This document shows positions 16,959 to 25,194 of a DNA stretch of 64,000 nucleotides, in pieces (within the stretch, counting starts at the first letter, position 1; every line of letters starts with the position of its first letter). Source of the stretch: JAVJUV01 sp047314965. GTDB lineage: Bacteria; Pseudomonadota; Alphaproteobacteria; Rhodobacterales; Rhodobacteraceae. The position numbers and the translations under genes are program-made. The notes under the pieces were generated by a model. It ran no database searches and had not been told where the DNA came from. It saw only the letters and a program-made list of their open reading frames with translations. The stretch is taken from the NCBI RefSeq assembly GCF_047314965.1, contig NZ_JBLBVK010000052.1, positions 62,001 through 126,000 of the forward strand, written 5' to 3'.

Positions 16959-18116
16959 TTACTTGACCGAACCGGCCAGAAGGCCGCGAACGAGATAGCG
17001 TTGCATTGCAAAGAAAACGACCAGCGGCACCGCGATCGAAACGAACGCCGCGGTCGCCAGGATTTCCCAGTTGCCGCCACGTGTACCCAGAAGTTCGACG
17101 ATCTGGTTCGTCATGACGGTCGTGGACCCGGTCGAGTCGATCAGGAACACCTTGGCCACAAGCAAGTCGTTCCATGTCCAGAGGAACTGGAAGATCGCGA
17201 AGCTCGCCAAGGCCGGGAACGACAGAGGGAGGATGATCTTCGTGAAGATCTGGAAATCCGTCGCTCCATCGACCTTGGCGTTCTCGATGATGTCCCTCGG
17301 AAGGCCCACCATGTAATTTCGCAGGAGATAGATCGCGAGCGGCAGCCCGAACCCGGTATGGGCCAGCCAAACGCCAAGATACCCCTTGCCGATGCCGATC
17401 CCCAGGTGCAGTCGCAGAAGCGGAATGAGCGCCAGCTGCAACGGCACCACCAGCAGCGCCACGACCAAGGCGATCAGAAGCGCACGGCCCGGGAAATCCA
17501 TCCACGCCAGCGCATAGGCCGCGAAAGCTGCCACCACGATCGGGATGATCGTCGCAGGTATCGTCACCGTCAGCGTGTTGAAGAAGGCTTTCGCCATGTT
17601 GTCCTGGCCGGTGCCGCTGAAGAGGATCGTGTTATAGTTGCCCAACGTGAAATCCGGCGGGGTTTCCGCGGTGACGAATACGCGCTGACCACGCCGCCCC
17701 GGCTCTTCGGGGCTCGTGTAGCGGTAGCTGCCATCCGCCTCCAGGGTGAGCGTTTCGCCTTCGCCGAACTCGGCGGTTTCCCCGGCGCCAAAAGCGCCGA
17801 TGTCACGCGACGAGACACCGAAACTGCTGATCACGGCCGCTTCTCCCGGCCCGCCCTCGTCGGTCAGAAGATTGCCGGTCACGACATAAAGACCGTTCTC
17901 CTGAACCGCAGCGTCTCCGCCACCGGTTCTCAACTGAATAGTCTGCTCCGTCGGGAAAAGCGCCGCCCACCAGCCCGAGGACGAAATCTGATCAGCGGTC
18001 CGGAAGGACGACACGAACAGGCCAACCGTCGGGAACAGCCAGAGCAGCACAAGCAAGGCGACCGAGATATGCACGGCCCAGGTCAGACGGGATTTGGTTC
18101 CAGCGATATTGTCCAT
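16959..18116 (-). CDS. aglG: Alpha-glucoside ABC importer permease AglG
   Basis: Inner-membrane channel subunit, MalG type. The 385-residue protein has an N-terminal helix (about 12-33), a periplasmic insert of about 130 residues (to about 165) containing a VCBS-like strand pattern (LTLEADGSYRY), then five more helices and the EAA loop contacting the ATPase (ENAKVDGATDFQIFTKIILPL). The large periplasmic insert is usual for AglG. It starts at an ATG with GGAG just upstream, 13 bp after aglF. Confidence 0.94.
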   Translation of the reverse strand: MDNIAGTKSRLTWAVHISVALLVLLWLFPTVGLFVSSFRTADQISSSGWWAALFPTEQTIQLRTGGGDAAVQENGLYVVTGNLLTDEGGPGEAAVISSFGVSSRDIGAFGAGETAEFGEGETLTLEADGSYRYTSPEEPGRRGQRVFVTAETPPDFTLGNYNTILFSGTGQDNMAKAFFNTLTVTIPATIIPIVVAAFAAYALAWMDFPGRALLIALVVALLVVPLQLALIPLLRLHLGIGIGKGYLGVWLAHTGFGLPLAIYLLRNYMVGLPRDIIENAKVDGATDFQIFTKIILPLSFPALASFAIFQFLWTWNDLLVAKVFLIDSTGSTTVMTNQIVELLGTRGGNWEILATAAFVSIAVPLVVFFAMQRYLVRGLLAGSVK

Positions 18117-18129
18117 CTCTCCGTCTCCC

Positions 18130-19365
18130 TCAGCGCATTTCTTTGCGGGCGTTGTAGACGTTCCAGACCAGGATCGGCGTCACCAGAAGCATGATGACGA
18201 TCGCACTGGCGGATCCGACACCCCAATCGTTGGCACGGAACAGCTTGTCGTACATGTAGTTCGCCAGAACCTGCGTCTCCCACTGCCCGTTCGTCATCGC
18301 GAACACGATGTCGAAGACCTTCAGCACGGTCAGGGTAATCGTGGTCCAGACCACGACGATCGTCGGCATGATCTGCGGCACCTTGATCTGGAAGAAAATC
18401 TGGAACGGGTTGGCCCCGTCGATAATCGCGGCCTCGACCGTTTCCTCGGGGATTCCGCGCAGCGCGGCGGAAAGGATCACCATGGCAAAGCCGGTCTGGA
18501 TCCAGATCAGCACGACCATCAGGAAGAAGTTGTTGTAGAACGGCAGCGTCAGCCAGGTCTGCGGCTCGCCATAGGGCAGAACGGTTGTGAACACATCCAG
18601 AACCGATTTCAGCGAGATCACCGCAAGGATCGCCGAGAACACCGCCAGAACCAGGCGGACGCCCTTGACCCCCGCGCCGGCATGCGACCGCTCGTTCGTC
18701 AGAACGGGACGCGCCAGCGCCCACGCCACGAAACCGAATACGGCAGCAGAGGCGAGGAACAGCACCGCCGGAAGGATCTTCAGCAGAAGGATCGACCCGA
18801 TCCCTCCGTCGAACTGCATCCAGACCGCGTTCAGAATGCCGATCTGCCCCACGTCCTCGGGACGGGTATCATAGATCAGCTTAAAAATCACCGAAGCGCC
18901 GACGAAAGAGATCGCCATCGGCATGAAGATCAGGGACTTGGCGACATTGCCCCAGGAAATGCGGTCGGTAAGCTGCGCGACCAGAAGCCCGAATGCGGTC
19001 GAGGCCGCGGGCACGACGATCAGCCACAGCATGTTGTTCCGGATCGCTTCCCAGAATTTCGGCTCGGACATCATCTGGGAGTAATTTGCAAATCCGACGA
19101 ACGCGCCGTCCCGGCTGCGGTCGGTCAGGGACAGCCTCAGCGTCTCGAAGACGGGATATCCAAGGTAAAGAAGCAGCGCGAACATGGCAGGAAAGACGAA
19201 AAGCCACGGGCGGATCTGGTTCGCCCGGTTGATGTTACGGCCTGCGTTGGGTCCGCTCGCGGGGAACAGAACCTTGTCCAGAAACAGGTTCGAGAAATAG
19301 AAGTAAGCCAGGCAACCGCCGACACCGATGACAATGGTCACGAGACCGAGCAATGCGGGATGCAT
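18130..19365 (-). CDS. aglF: Alpha-glucoside ABC importer permease AglF
   Basis: Second membrane channel subunit, MalF type, 411 residues. It has an N-terminal helix (about 5-25), a loop, further helices and the EAA motif (EAAIIDGANPFQIFFQIKVPQI) near residue 330. There is a central hydrophobic pair (about 205-275) between the early and the EAA-containing helices. AGGGAGGGG precedes its ATG. It follows aglE after a 98-bp gap that holds a strong hairpin. Confidence 0.94.
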   Translation of the reverse strand: MHPALLGLVTIVIGVGGCLAYFYFSNLFLDKVLFPASGPNAGRNINRANQIRPWLFVFPAMFALLLYLGYPVFETLRLSLTDRSRDGAFVGFANYSQMMSEPKFWEAIRNNMLWLIVVPAASTAFGLLVAQLTDRISWGNVAKSLIFMPMAISFVGASVIFKLIYDTRPEDVGQIGILNAVWMQFDGGIGSILLLKILPAVLFLASAAVFGFVAWALARPVLTNERSHAGAGVKGVRLVLAVFSAILAVISLKSVLDVFTTVLPYGEPQTWLTLPFYNNFFLMVVLIWIQTGFAMVILSAALRGIPEETVEAAIIDGANPFQIFFQIKVPQIMPTIVVVWTTITLTVLKVFDIVFAMTNGQWETQVLANYMYDKLFRANDWGVGSASAIVIMLLVTPILVWNVYNARKEMR

Positions 19366-19414
19366 GTTCCCCTCCCTTCAACCGATAGCCTGAAATCTTT
19401 TTTGTTCTTTCGTG

Positions 19415-19442
19415 GAGAGGCCCCGCCTGAGCGGGACCTCTC
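19415..19442 (-). other. Intercistronic stem-loop between aglE and aglF
   Basis: GAGAGGCCCCGC and GCGGGACCTCTC form a 12-bp stem with one mismatch around a CTGA loop. The minus-strand 3' side is A-rich, not U-rich, so it is more likely a barrier to 3' exonucleases that raises aglE mRNA over the permease genes than a simple terminator. Confidence 0.7.
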
Positions 19443-19463
19443 GAATGCCTGACGGGAAACCGT

Positions 19464-20822
19464 TTACTTCAGGGCGTCCCAGCTTGACTGGATCTCATCG
19501 GCCACGGTCTTGGCATCCTTGCCGCCCGTGTAGTCGACCATACCGGTCCAGAACGTGCCGGCACCGACACCGCCCGGCATCAGGTCGGACCCGTCGAAGC
19601 GGAAGGTCGTCGCGTTCACCAGAATGTCGGCCTGACCGCGCAGCGCGTCGTTCAGGTAGGTTTCCGGGTTCACGCTTTTCAGCGGCGTCAGGAAGCCCGA
19701 CTGCGAGCCGAAGACCTCGTGCGCCAGCGGCAGCTTCAGGAAGTCGAAGAACGCGTTGGTGGCGTCCGACGGATCGGTGATCGCCATCAGCGTGCCACCG
19801 CCAAGAACCGGGCTGCCGAGGTCCTTCTCGGCGAAGGCCGGGAAGTAGAAGAAGTCGACATCCTCACCAAACTCGATGCCTTCCGGGAAGAACGCCGGAA
19901 CGAACGAGGCCTGGCGGTGCATGTAGCACTGCGGCGGCGACGCGAAGAGACCCTTCGGGCTGTCACGGAAGTCGGTCGTGGCCACAGCACCGGCACCGCC
20001 GGACACATAGGCGTCGTTCCGCGCGAACCAGCCGAACTCCTCGATGGCAGCGACAACGCGCTCGTCGTTGAACGGCATCTCGTTGGAGGTCCACTGGTCG
20101 TAGACGTCAGCAGGCTGGGTGCGCAGCATCAGATCCTCGACCCAGTCGGTCGCAGGCCAGCCGGTCGCCGCACCCGAACCCAGACCGATGCACCACGGCA
20201 CTTCGCCGTCGGCGGCGATCTGCTCGGTCAGCGCCTTCAGGTCTTCCATGGTCTCGGGGACCTCATAGCCGGCATCCTCGAAGTTCTCGGGAACGTACCA
20301 GACCAGCGACTTCACGTTGACGTTGTAGAAGAAGCCATAAAGCTGGTCGTTGCCGTCCTTGTCGGCATAGGTGCCGAGGTCCACCCAGGACGGACCCGCG
20401 CCGTAGTTCTCGGCGGTCCACTCCCCCATGCCCTCAGGCAGCGGGTACAAAAGGCCACGGGCAGCCATGTCCGCGGCCAGACCCGGCTGCGGGAAGACCG
20501 CCACGTTCGGGGCGGCACCGGCTTCGGCGTCGATCACGATCTGCTGCTCGAACGAGTCCGAGCCAGTGTAAATGATTTCCGCGCCCGTAGCGTCGGCGAA
20601 ATAGGCGATGACAGAGCGGAAGACGTCGTCTTCCGGCTGCAGCCACGGACCGGCGATCGTGACGGTCTGACCGCTGAGATCAGGCGCCGTTTCCGCCCAG
20701 GCGTTGTAGCTGTCCCAGCTGAACGGGCCTTCGCCCGGTGCATACTGAAGATGCCCGCCCGCCAGCGCGCCCGTCGCCGACATGGCAGCCACAGCCACGC
20801 CCGCATACAAACTCTTTTTCAT
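19464..20822 (-). CDS. aglE: Alpha-glucoside periplasmic binding protein AglE
   Basis: Captures alpha-glucosides in the periplasm and delivers them to AglFG. The 452-residue protein has a signal peptide (MKKSLYAGVAVAAMSATGALA, cut near residue 22) and a family-1 solute-binding body (QTVTIAGPWLQPEDDVFRSV). The ATG at 20822 follows GGGAGG at 8 bp; upstream in-frame codons back to 20888 are not supported. It is the first gene of the operon and divergent from aglR. Confidence 0.94.
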   Translation of the reverse strand: MKKSLYAGVAVAAMSATGALAGGHLQYAPGEGPFSWDSYNAWAETAPDLSGQTVTIAGPWLQPEDDVFRSVIAYFADATGAEIIYTGSDSFEQQIVIDAEAGAAPNVAVFPQPGLAADMAARGLLYPLPEGMGEWTAENYGAGPSWVDLGTYADKDGNDQLYGFFYNVNVKSLVWYVPENFEDAGYEVPETMEDLKALTEQIAADGEVPWCIGLGSGAATGWPATDWVEDLMLRTQPADVYDQWTSNEMPFNDERVVAAIEEFGWFARNDAYVSGGAGAVATTDFRDSPKGLFASPPQCYMHRQASFVPAFFPEGIEFGEDVDFFYFPAFAEKDLGSPVLGGGTLMAITDPSDATNAFFDFLKLPLAHEVFGSQSGFLTPLKSVNPETYLNDALRGQADILVNATTFRFDGSDLMPGGVGAGTFWTGMVDYTGGKDAKTVADEIQSSWDALK

Positions 20823-20885
20823 AAGGTAACCTCCCAGTTTGGGCCATCGACCCATTTCCTCTCCACAAACCGGCCTCAGGATTTT

Positions 20886-20897
20886 CAAAGCGGTTTG
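20886..20897. promoter_or_regulatory. Predicted AglR operator 1 (aglE side)
   Basis: CAAAGCGGTTTG, whose complement CAAACCGCTTTG differs at a single base from operator 2 at 21049. It is a 12-bp LacI-type palindrome with a central CG, located at about +3 to +14 of the predicted aglE promoter. Confidence 0.72.
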
Positions 20898-20906
20898 GAT
20901 AGCGGC

Positions 20907-20936
20907 ATCTTTCGCCTAAATAGGCAGCCCTGTCAA
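20907..20936 (-). promoter_or_regulatory. Tentative aglE promoter
   Basis: A perfect TTGACA (-35, 20936-20931 on the minus strand) is followed after 18 bp by AAAGAT (20912-20907), a weak -10. The spacing to operator 1 makes sense for repression, but the -10 is poor. Confidence 0.45.
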
Positions 20937-21048
20937 TCATGGTTTTCGAAATCCATATATAAAAGGAAAATGCCGCACCTGCAGCGCCGCGACGCGGAAA
21001 TTCTCGCCTTTGACATGCGCGAATGATTCCGTATTCTGCGCAATAATT

Positions 21049-21060
21049 CAAAACGCTTTG
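21049..21060. promoter_or_regulatory. Predicted AglR operator 2 (aglR side)
   Basis: CAAAACGCTTTG, 11 of 12 identical to the complement of operator 1, 17 bp before the aglR ATG. It implies autoregulation of aglR, and possibly looping with operator 1 across about 163 bp. Confidence 0.72.
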
Positions 21061-21076
21061 GCAATCGTAACCGACA

Positions 21077-22126
21077 ATGAACCTCAAGGAACTTTCTCAG
21101 ACACTCGGCCTCTCTCCGACGACCGTCAGCCGGGCGCTCAACGGGTATCCCGAGGTCAGCGAGCGCACCCGCAGACGCGTGATGGAAGCGGCGGCCCGGT
21201 ATAACTACGCTCCCAACAGCGGTGCGCGCCGACTGGCGACCGGACGCTCCATGGCCATCGGTCACGTCCTGCCCCTCTCGACCCAACACGAACTGGTGAA
21301 CCCGATTTTCGCCGACTTCATCGCCGGCGCGGGCGAGGTCTACGCCAGGTCGGGCTATGACCTCATGTTGTCGGTGGTCAACGACCGCGATGAAGAGGAA
21401 TTCTACCGTGACCTCAGCACACGGGGCACTGTCGACGGCCTCGTGGTGCACGGGCCGCGCGTTGCCGATCCGCGTATCGCGATGCTGACCGAACTCGGTA
21501 TCCCCTTCGTCGTCCACGGACGCTCCAGCGAGGTGGCGACAGACTATTCCTGGATCGACATCAACAATCGGCGGGCCTTCTTCCGGGCAACCAACTTCCT
21601 TCTCGACCTTGGCCACCGATCGATCGCGCTGGTCAACGGCCTGGCCGATATGGATTTCGCCCGCCGCCGCCTGCTCGGGTACCAATCCGCGTTGTGCGAG
21701 CGTGGAATTCCGCTGAACCCGGCGCTTGTTGCAAATGACGAGATGACAGAAAACTACGGATACGAGACGGCTCACAGGCTGCTCGCGTCTTCTGATGCCC
21801 CCACCGCGTTCCTGGTCTCGTCGATCATCGCCGCGATCGGGGTCCGCCGGGCCATCTACGACGCCGGCCTCGTCATGGGGCACGACATCTCTGTCGTCAT
21901 CCATGACGATGACCTCAGCTATTTTCGCAATATCGGAGACGTACCGATTTTCACGGGCGTGCGGTCGTCGGTGCGGCAGGCAGGACAGCAGCTTGCGGAT
22001 GTGCTGATCAATGCGATACGCAACCCCGGACAGCCGCCGCAGCACGTGCTGCTGGAGGCCGAATTAACGGTCGGTCAGTCGACCGGCCCTGCCCCGGCGA
22101 TGCGCCGGGTTCTCGAACAAGGATAA
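21077..22126 (+). CDS. aglR: LacI-family repressor of the alpha-glucoside operon
   Basis: The 349-residue protein starts with a LacI helix-turn-helix (MNLKELSQTLGLSPTTVSRALNG, then hinge YNYAPNSGARRLATGRS) and continues with a periplasmic-binding-protein-like effector domain (about 60-340). No Shine-Dalgarno is evident before the ATG, so translation may be leaderless or weak, as is common for repressors. Divergence from aglE and two matching operators in the gap support the assignment. It is followed 3 bp later by the GH1 gene, so it heads a second transcript. Confidence 0.92.
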   Translation: MNLKELSQTLGLSPTTVSRALNGYPEVSERTRRRVMEAAARYNYAPNSGARRLATGRSMAIGHVLPLSTQHELVNPIFADFIAGAGEVYARSGYDLMLSVVNDRDEEEFYRDLSTRGTVDGLVVHGPRVADPRIAMLTELGIPFVVHGRSSEVATDYSWIDINNRRAFFRATNFLLDLGHRSIALVNGLADMDFARRRLLGYQSALCERGIPLNPALVANDEMTENYGYETAHRLLASSDAPTAFLVSSIIAAIGVRRAIYDAGLVMGHDISVVIHDDDLSYFRNIGDVPIFTGVRSSVRQAGQQLADVLINAIRNPGQPPQHVLLEAELTVGQSTGPAPAMRRVLEQG

Positions 22127-22129
22127 ACC

Positions 22130-23437
22130 ATGAAAACCAAGCGTTCCGACTTCCCCGAGGACTTTCTCTTCGGGGTTGCAACGTCGAGCTACCAGATCGA
22201 GGGTCACGCTTTCGGCGGCGCCGGCCGCACGCACTGGGACGATTTCGCCGCGACACCGGGCAATGTCGTGCGGGCCGAAAATGGCGCGCGCGCCTGCGAC
22301 CATTTCCACCGGATGGACGAGGATCTGGACCTGATCGCCGGCCTTGGTGCGGACGTGTACCGCTTCTCCACAAGCTGGGCCCGCGTTCTGCCCGAGGGTC
22401 GTGGCGCGGTGAACCAGGAAGGACTGGATTTCTACGACCGCCTTGTCGACGGCCTCCTGGCACGCGGCATCAAGCCCGCCGCAACCCTCTACCACTGGGA
22501 ACTGCCCTCGCCGCTTGCCGACGCAGGCGGCTGGCGCAACCGCGATATCGCCGGCTGGTTCGCAGATTTTACCGAGGTCCTGATGACGCGCATCGGTGAC
22601 CGCATCTGGTCGGCGGCCCCGATCAACGAGCCCTGGTGTGTCGCCTGGCTCTCGCATTTCATGGGCCTGCACGCACCGGGCGTCCGCGACATCCGTGCGG
22701 CCGCCCGCGCCATGCACCACGTCCTGCTGGCCCACGGCACCTGCATCCAGACGATGCGGGGACTTGGCATGAAGAACCTCGGCGCAGTCTGCAACTTCGA
22801 GTGGGCCAACCCGGCAAGCGACAGCGAAGCCGACCGCGCCGCGACGGCCCGCTACGACGCCTATTACAACCGTTTCTACCTGTCGGGCATCTTCAAGGGC
22901 GAGTATCCCGCCGAAGTTCTCGCGGGGCTCGAACAACATTTCCCCACGAACTGGCAGGACGACCTGCCCACCATCACCACGCCGGTCGACTGGTGCGGCC
23001 TCAACTACTACACGCGCAAGAACATCGCCGCGACCGATGCGCCATGGCCATCCCTCGAGGAGGTCGAGGGCCCGCTTCCCAAGACCGCGATGGAGTGGGA
23101 AATATACCCCGAAGGGATCGGAAATTTCCTGCGCCGCACCGCCGACGACTATAGCGGCGACCTGCCGCTTTTCGTGACCGAAAACGGGATGGCCAGCCAT
23201 TCGGGGACCGAGGATCAGGACCGCATCGACTATCTCGACGCCCATCTCGATCAGGTCAAGGCGGCGATCTCCGACGGCGTTCCCGTGGCCGGGTACTACA
23301 TCTGGTCGCTCCTCGATAACTACGAATGGTCCCTTGGCTATGACAAACGCTTCGGTCTCGTTCACATCGATTTCGACAGCTTGCAGCGCGCACCCAAAGC
23401 ATCCTATCACGCGCTGAGCGCGGCCCTGACCCGCTGA
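22130..23437 (+). CDS. Beta-glucosidase, GH1 family
   Basis: Cytoplasmic enzyme hydrolysing beta-glucosides such as cellobiose. The 435-residue protein has the GH1 N-terminal signature (FPEDFLFGVATSSYQIEG), the acid/base Glu in PINEPWCVAW, the substrate-binding region CGLNYYTRKN and the nucleophile Glu in LFVTENGM, plus SLLDNYEWSLGY near the C-terminus. Length is normal. AAGGA precedes the ATG. Co-transcription with aglR and glk couples it to the alpha-glucoside operon. A call to another beta-glycoside (galactoside, fucoside) cannot be excluded. Confidence 0.94.
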   Translation: MKTKRSDFPEDFLFGVATSSYQIEGHAFGGAGRTHWDDFAATPGNVVRAENGARACDHFHRMDEDLDLIAGLGADVYRFSTSWARVLPEGRGAVNQEGLDFYDRLVDGLLARGIKPAATLYHWELPSPLADAGGWRNRDIAGWFADFTEVLMTRIGDRIWSAAPINEPWCVAWLSHFMGLHAPGVRDIRAAARAMHHVLLAHGTCIQTMRGLGMKNLGAVCNFEWANPASDSEADRAATARYDAYYNRFYLSGIFKGEYPAEVLAGLEQHFPTNWQDDLPTITTPVDWCGLNYYTRKNIAATDAPWPSLEEVEGPLPKTAMEWEIYPEGIGNFLRRTADDYSGDLPLFVTENGMASHSGTEDQDRIDYLDAHLDQVKAAISDGVPVAGYYIWSLLDNYEWSLGYDKRFGLVHIDFDSLQRAPKASYHALSAALTR

Positions 23438-23456
23438 TCCTGACGGAGTTCCGACA

Positions 23457-24422
23457 ATGCCGAAACACGCCCCCGACACGCTCTCGCTCGTGGCCGACGT
23501 CGGCGGAACCAACACCCGCGTCGCCTTGGCCGACGGGCCGGTTCTTCTGCCCGAAACGGTGCGCAAATACCGGAATGCGGACTATGCGGGTCTCGAGACC
23601 GTGCTCAGAACCTATGTTCAGGACGAGGATGGCGTCGATTGTACCGCTGCCGCCGTGGCCGTGGCCGGCCCGGTCCGCGACGGACGCGGCGAATTGACGA
23701 ATCTCGACTGGTACATCGACCGTGACACCGTCGCGCGCGCCACGGGAGCCGAGCGCATCTCTGTCCTGAACGATCTCCAGGCCCAGGGCTTCGCCGCCGG
23801 CATGACGGCTCCCGAGAACCTGCGCACGGTCATCGAAGGCCCCGAGGCCGATCCCAGGGCGACCCGGCTGGTGATCGGCGTCGGCACCGGTTTCAATATC
23901 GCCCCGGTCTTCGAAACGCCTGGCGGAAGGCTGGTGCCCCCATCCGAGGCCGGGCACGCCAACATCCCCTTGCGCACGGACGAGGAACTGCGTCTCTTGC
24001 GCTTCGTCGAAACCACGCACGGTTTTCCGGGCGTCGAGGACGTGCTGTCCGGACGCGGCCTTGAACACGTCTACGCATGGCGCCGTGCCGAGGCCGGCGA
24101 TCCGGCCGAGAAACGCGCTGCCGACATCATGGCCGATTGCGAAAGTGGCGCCGATCCGGCGGCGGTCGAGGCCGTGCAATGGTTCGTTCGCATCCTCGGA
24201 ACCGTCGCGGGCAACCTGTCGCTGATCCATCTGCCCTTCGGCGGCGTCTACCTGATCGGCGGCGTCGCCCGCGCGGTCACGCCCTATTTCGAGCATTTCG
24301 GCTTCGCTGAAGCGTTCCGCGACAAGGGCCGCTTTTCCGGATTCATGAAGAATTTCGGGGTTTTCGTGATCGAAGATGATTTCGCCGCCCTGAACGGTCT
24401 GGCCAGCCATCTGGCCGAGTGA
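23457..24422 (+). CDS. glk: Glucokinase
   Basis: Phosphorylates glucose to glucose 6-phosphate with ATP, feeding the glucose released by AglA and the GH1 enzyme into the Entner-Doudoroff pathway. The 321-residue protein has the phosphate-1 motif VADVGGTNTRVAL, catalytic Asp region ISVLNDLQAQGF, glucose-binding EAGHANIP, and the adenosine motif GGVYLIGGVARAV, which places it in the bacterial Glk (not ROK) group. GGAG lies before the ATG. It is the last gene of aglR-bgl-glk. Confidence 0.95.
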   Translation: MPKHAPDTLSLVADVGGTNTRVALADGPVLLPETVRKYRNADYAGLETVLRTYVQDEDGVDCTAAAVAVAGPVRDGRGELTNLDWYIDRDTVARATGAERISVLNDLQAQGFAAGMTAPENLRTVIEGPEADPRATRLVIGVGTGFNIAPVFETPGGRLVPPSEAGHANIPLRTDEELRLLRFVETTHGFPGVEDVLSGRGLEHVYAWRRAEAGDPAEKRAADIMADCESGADPAAVEAVQWFVRILGTVAGNLSLIHLPFGGVYLIGGVARAVTPYFEHFGFAEAFRDKGRFSGFMKNFGVFVIEDDFAALNGLASHLAE

Positions 24423-24447
24423 CGCGAACGTTTTTTCCGCATCCCGC

Positions 24448-24463
24448 GTAACCACGTCTTAAC
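24448..24463 (+). promoter_or_regulatory. CtrA-like binding site upstream of chemotaxis operon
   Basis: GTAA-CCACGTC-TTAAC matches the CtrA consensus TTAA-N7-TTAA(C) with one mismatch in the first half. It is about 80 bp upstream of the first gene of the operon, in the only gap (121 bp) of that region. Confidence 0.55.
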
Positions 24464-24543
24464 GTCCACCGGTCTAGGAAGGCCGGGTCGCCGGATTCGC
24501 AAAACGGTCCGGGCGACGACGGTCTGTGGCGAGAGGTGCGTGA

Positions 24544-24822
24544 ATGGTCAGACGTATCATCCTGAAAGAAAGACTCGATTCCGTTGCGGCCGATCCGTTG
24601 CGGGCGCAACTCGCCGAGGCCGAGGGCCACGCCATCGCCCTCGACGCCTCGGGTGTCGAGTTCCTGGGCGGCCTGTGCCTCGAACTGATGCTATGCGCCC
24701 GCCAGGTATGGGACGCTTCCGGCACGACGCTCTCGATCGTATCGCCGTCCGACGCATTCAACGAAAATCTCGCCCGCTTCGGACTGACGGCGGACACCAT
24801 CACCGCGGGAGAACCGGCATGA
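24544..24822 (+). CDS. Small STAS-domain protein
   Basis: A 92-residue single-domain protein with the STAS fold pattern: a beta strand, then HAIALDASGVEFLGGLCLELMLCARQVWD (helix after the usual Ser/Gly region) and TTLSIVSPSDAFNENLARFGL. In anti-anti-sigma factors a Ser or Thr is phosphorylated near the D-x-S motif; here DASGVEFLGG retains a Ser. It is the first gene of the chemotaxis operon and overlaps cheY by ATGA. Its role could be a localisation or partner-switch input to chemotaxis; MlaB-type lipid transport is unlikely given the context. Confidence 0.82.
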   Translation: MVRRIILKERLDSVAADPLRAQLAEAEGHAIALDASGVEFLGGLCLELMLCARQVWDASGTTLSIVSPSDAFNENLARFGLTADTITAGEPA

Positions 24823-25184
24823 CGATCAACGTACTGGCGGTGGATGACAGCCGCACCATGCGCGACATGATCACGTTGGCGCTCAAGGACGAAGGCTTCG
24901 ACGTGACGACCGCGGACGATGGCGTTCATGGGCTCGAGGTTCTCGAAGGTTTGCAGCCCGACGTGATCATCACGGATATCAACATGCCCAGAATGGACGG
25001 CTTCGGCTTCATCGACGCCGTGCGGGGCCGCGATGAATCGCGCCTGACGCCGATCCTCGTCCTGACCACCGAAAGCTCCGACGAACTCAAGATCCGGGCC
25101 CGGAACGCCGGCGCAACGGGATGGATCGTCAAGCCCTTCGCTCAGGACAAGCTGATCCGCGCCTTGCGCACGGTCGCAGGCTAG
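24819..25184 (+). CDS. cheY: Chemotaxis response regulator CheY
   Basis: Single-domain receiver of 121 residues that carries the phosphoryl signal from CheA to the flagellar motor or acts as a phosphate sink. It has the acidic pair in VLAVDDSRTMRD, acceptor Asp in VIITDINMPRMDG, switch Thr in ILVLTTESSD and Lys in WIVKPFAQDKL. The ATG overlaps the STAS gene stop (ATGA), which implies coupled translation. An in-frame extension upstream to 24540 is an overlap artefact of the STAS gene. Confidence 0.95.
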   Translation: MTINVLAVDDSRTMRDMITLALKDEGFDVTTADDGVHGLEVLEGLQPDVIITDINMPRMDGFGFIDAVRGRDESRLTPILVLTTESSDELKIRARNAGATGWIVKPFAQDKLIRALRTVAG

Positions 25185-25194
25185 GAGACGCGGA

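Noticed and set aside
16948..17505. N-terminal extension of the alpha-glucosidase frame
   Set aside because: It lies inside aglG in another frame; AAGGA and the family-type N-terminus support the ATG at 16947.
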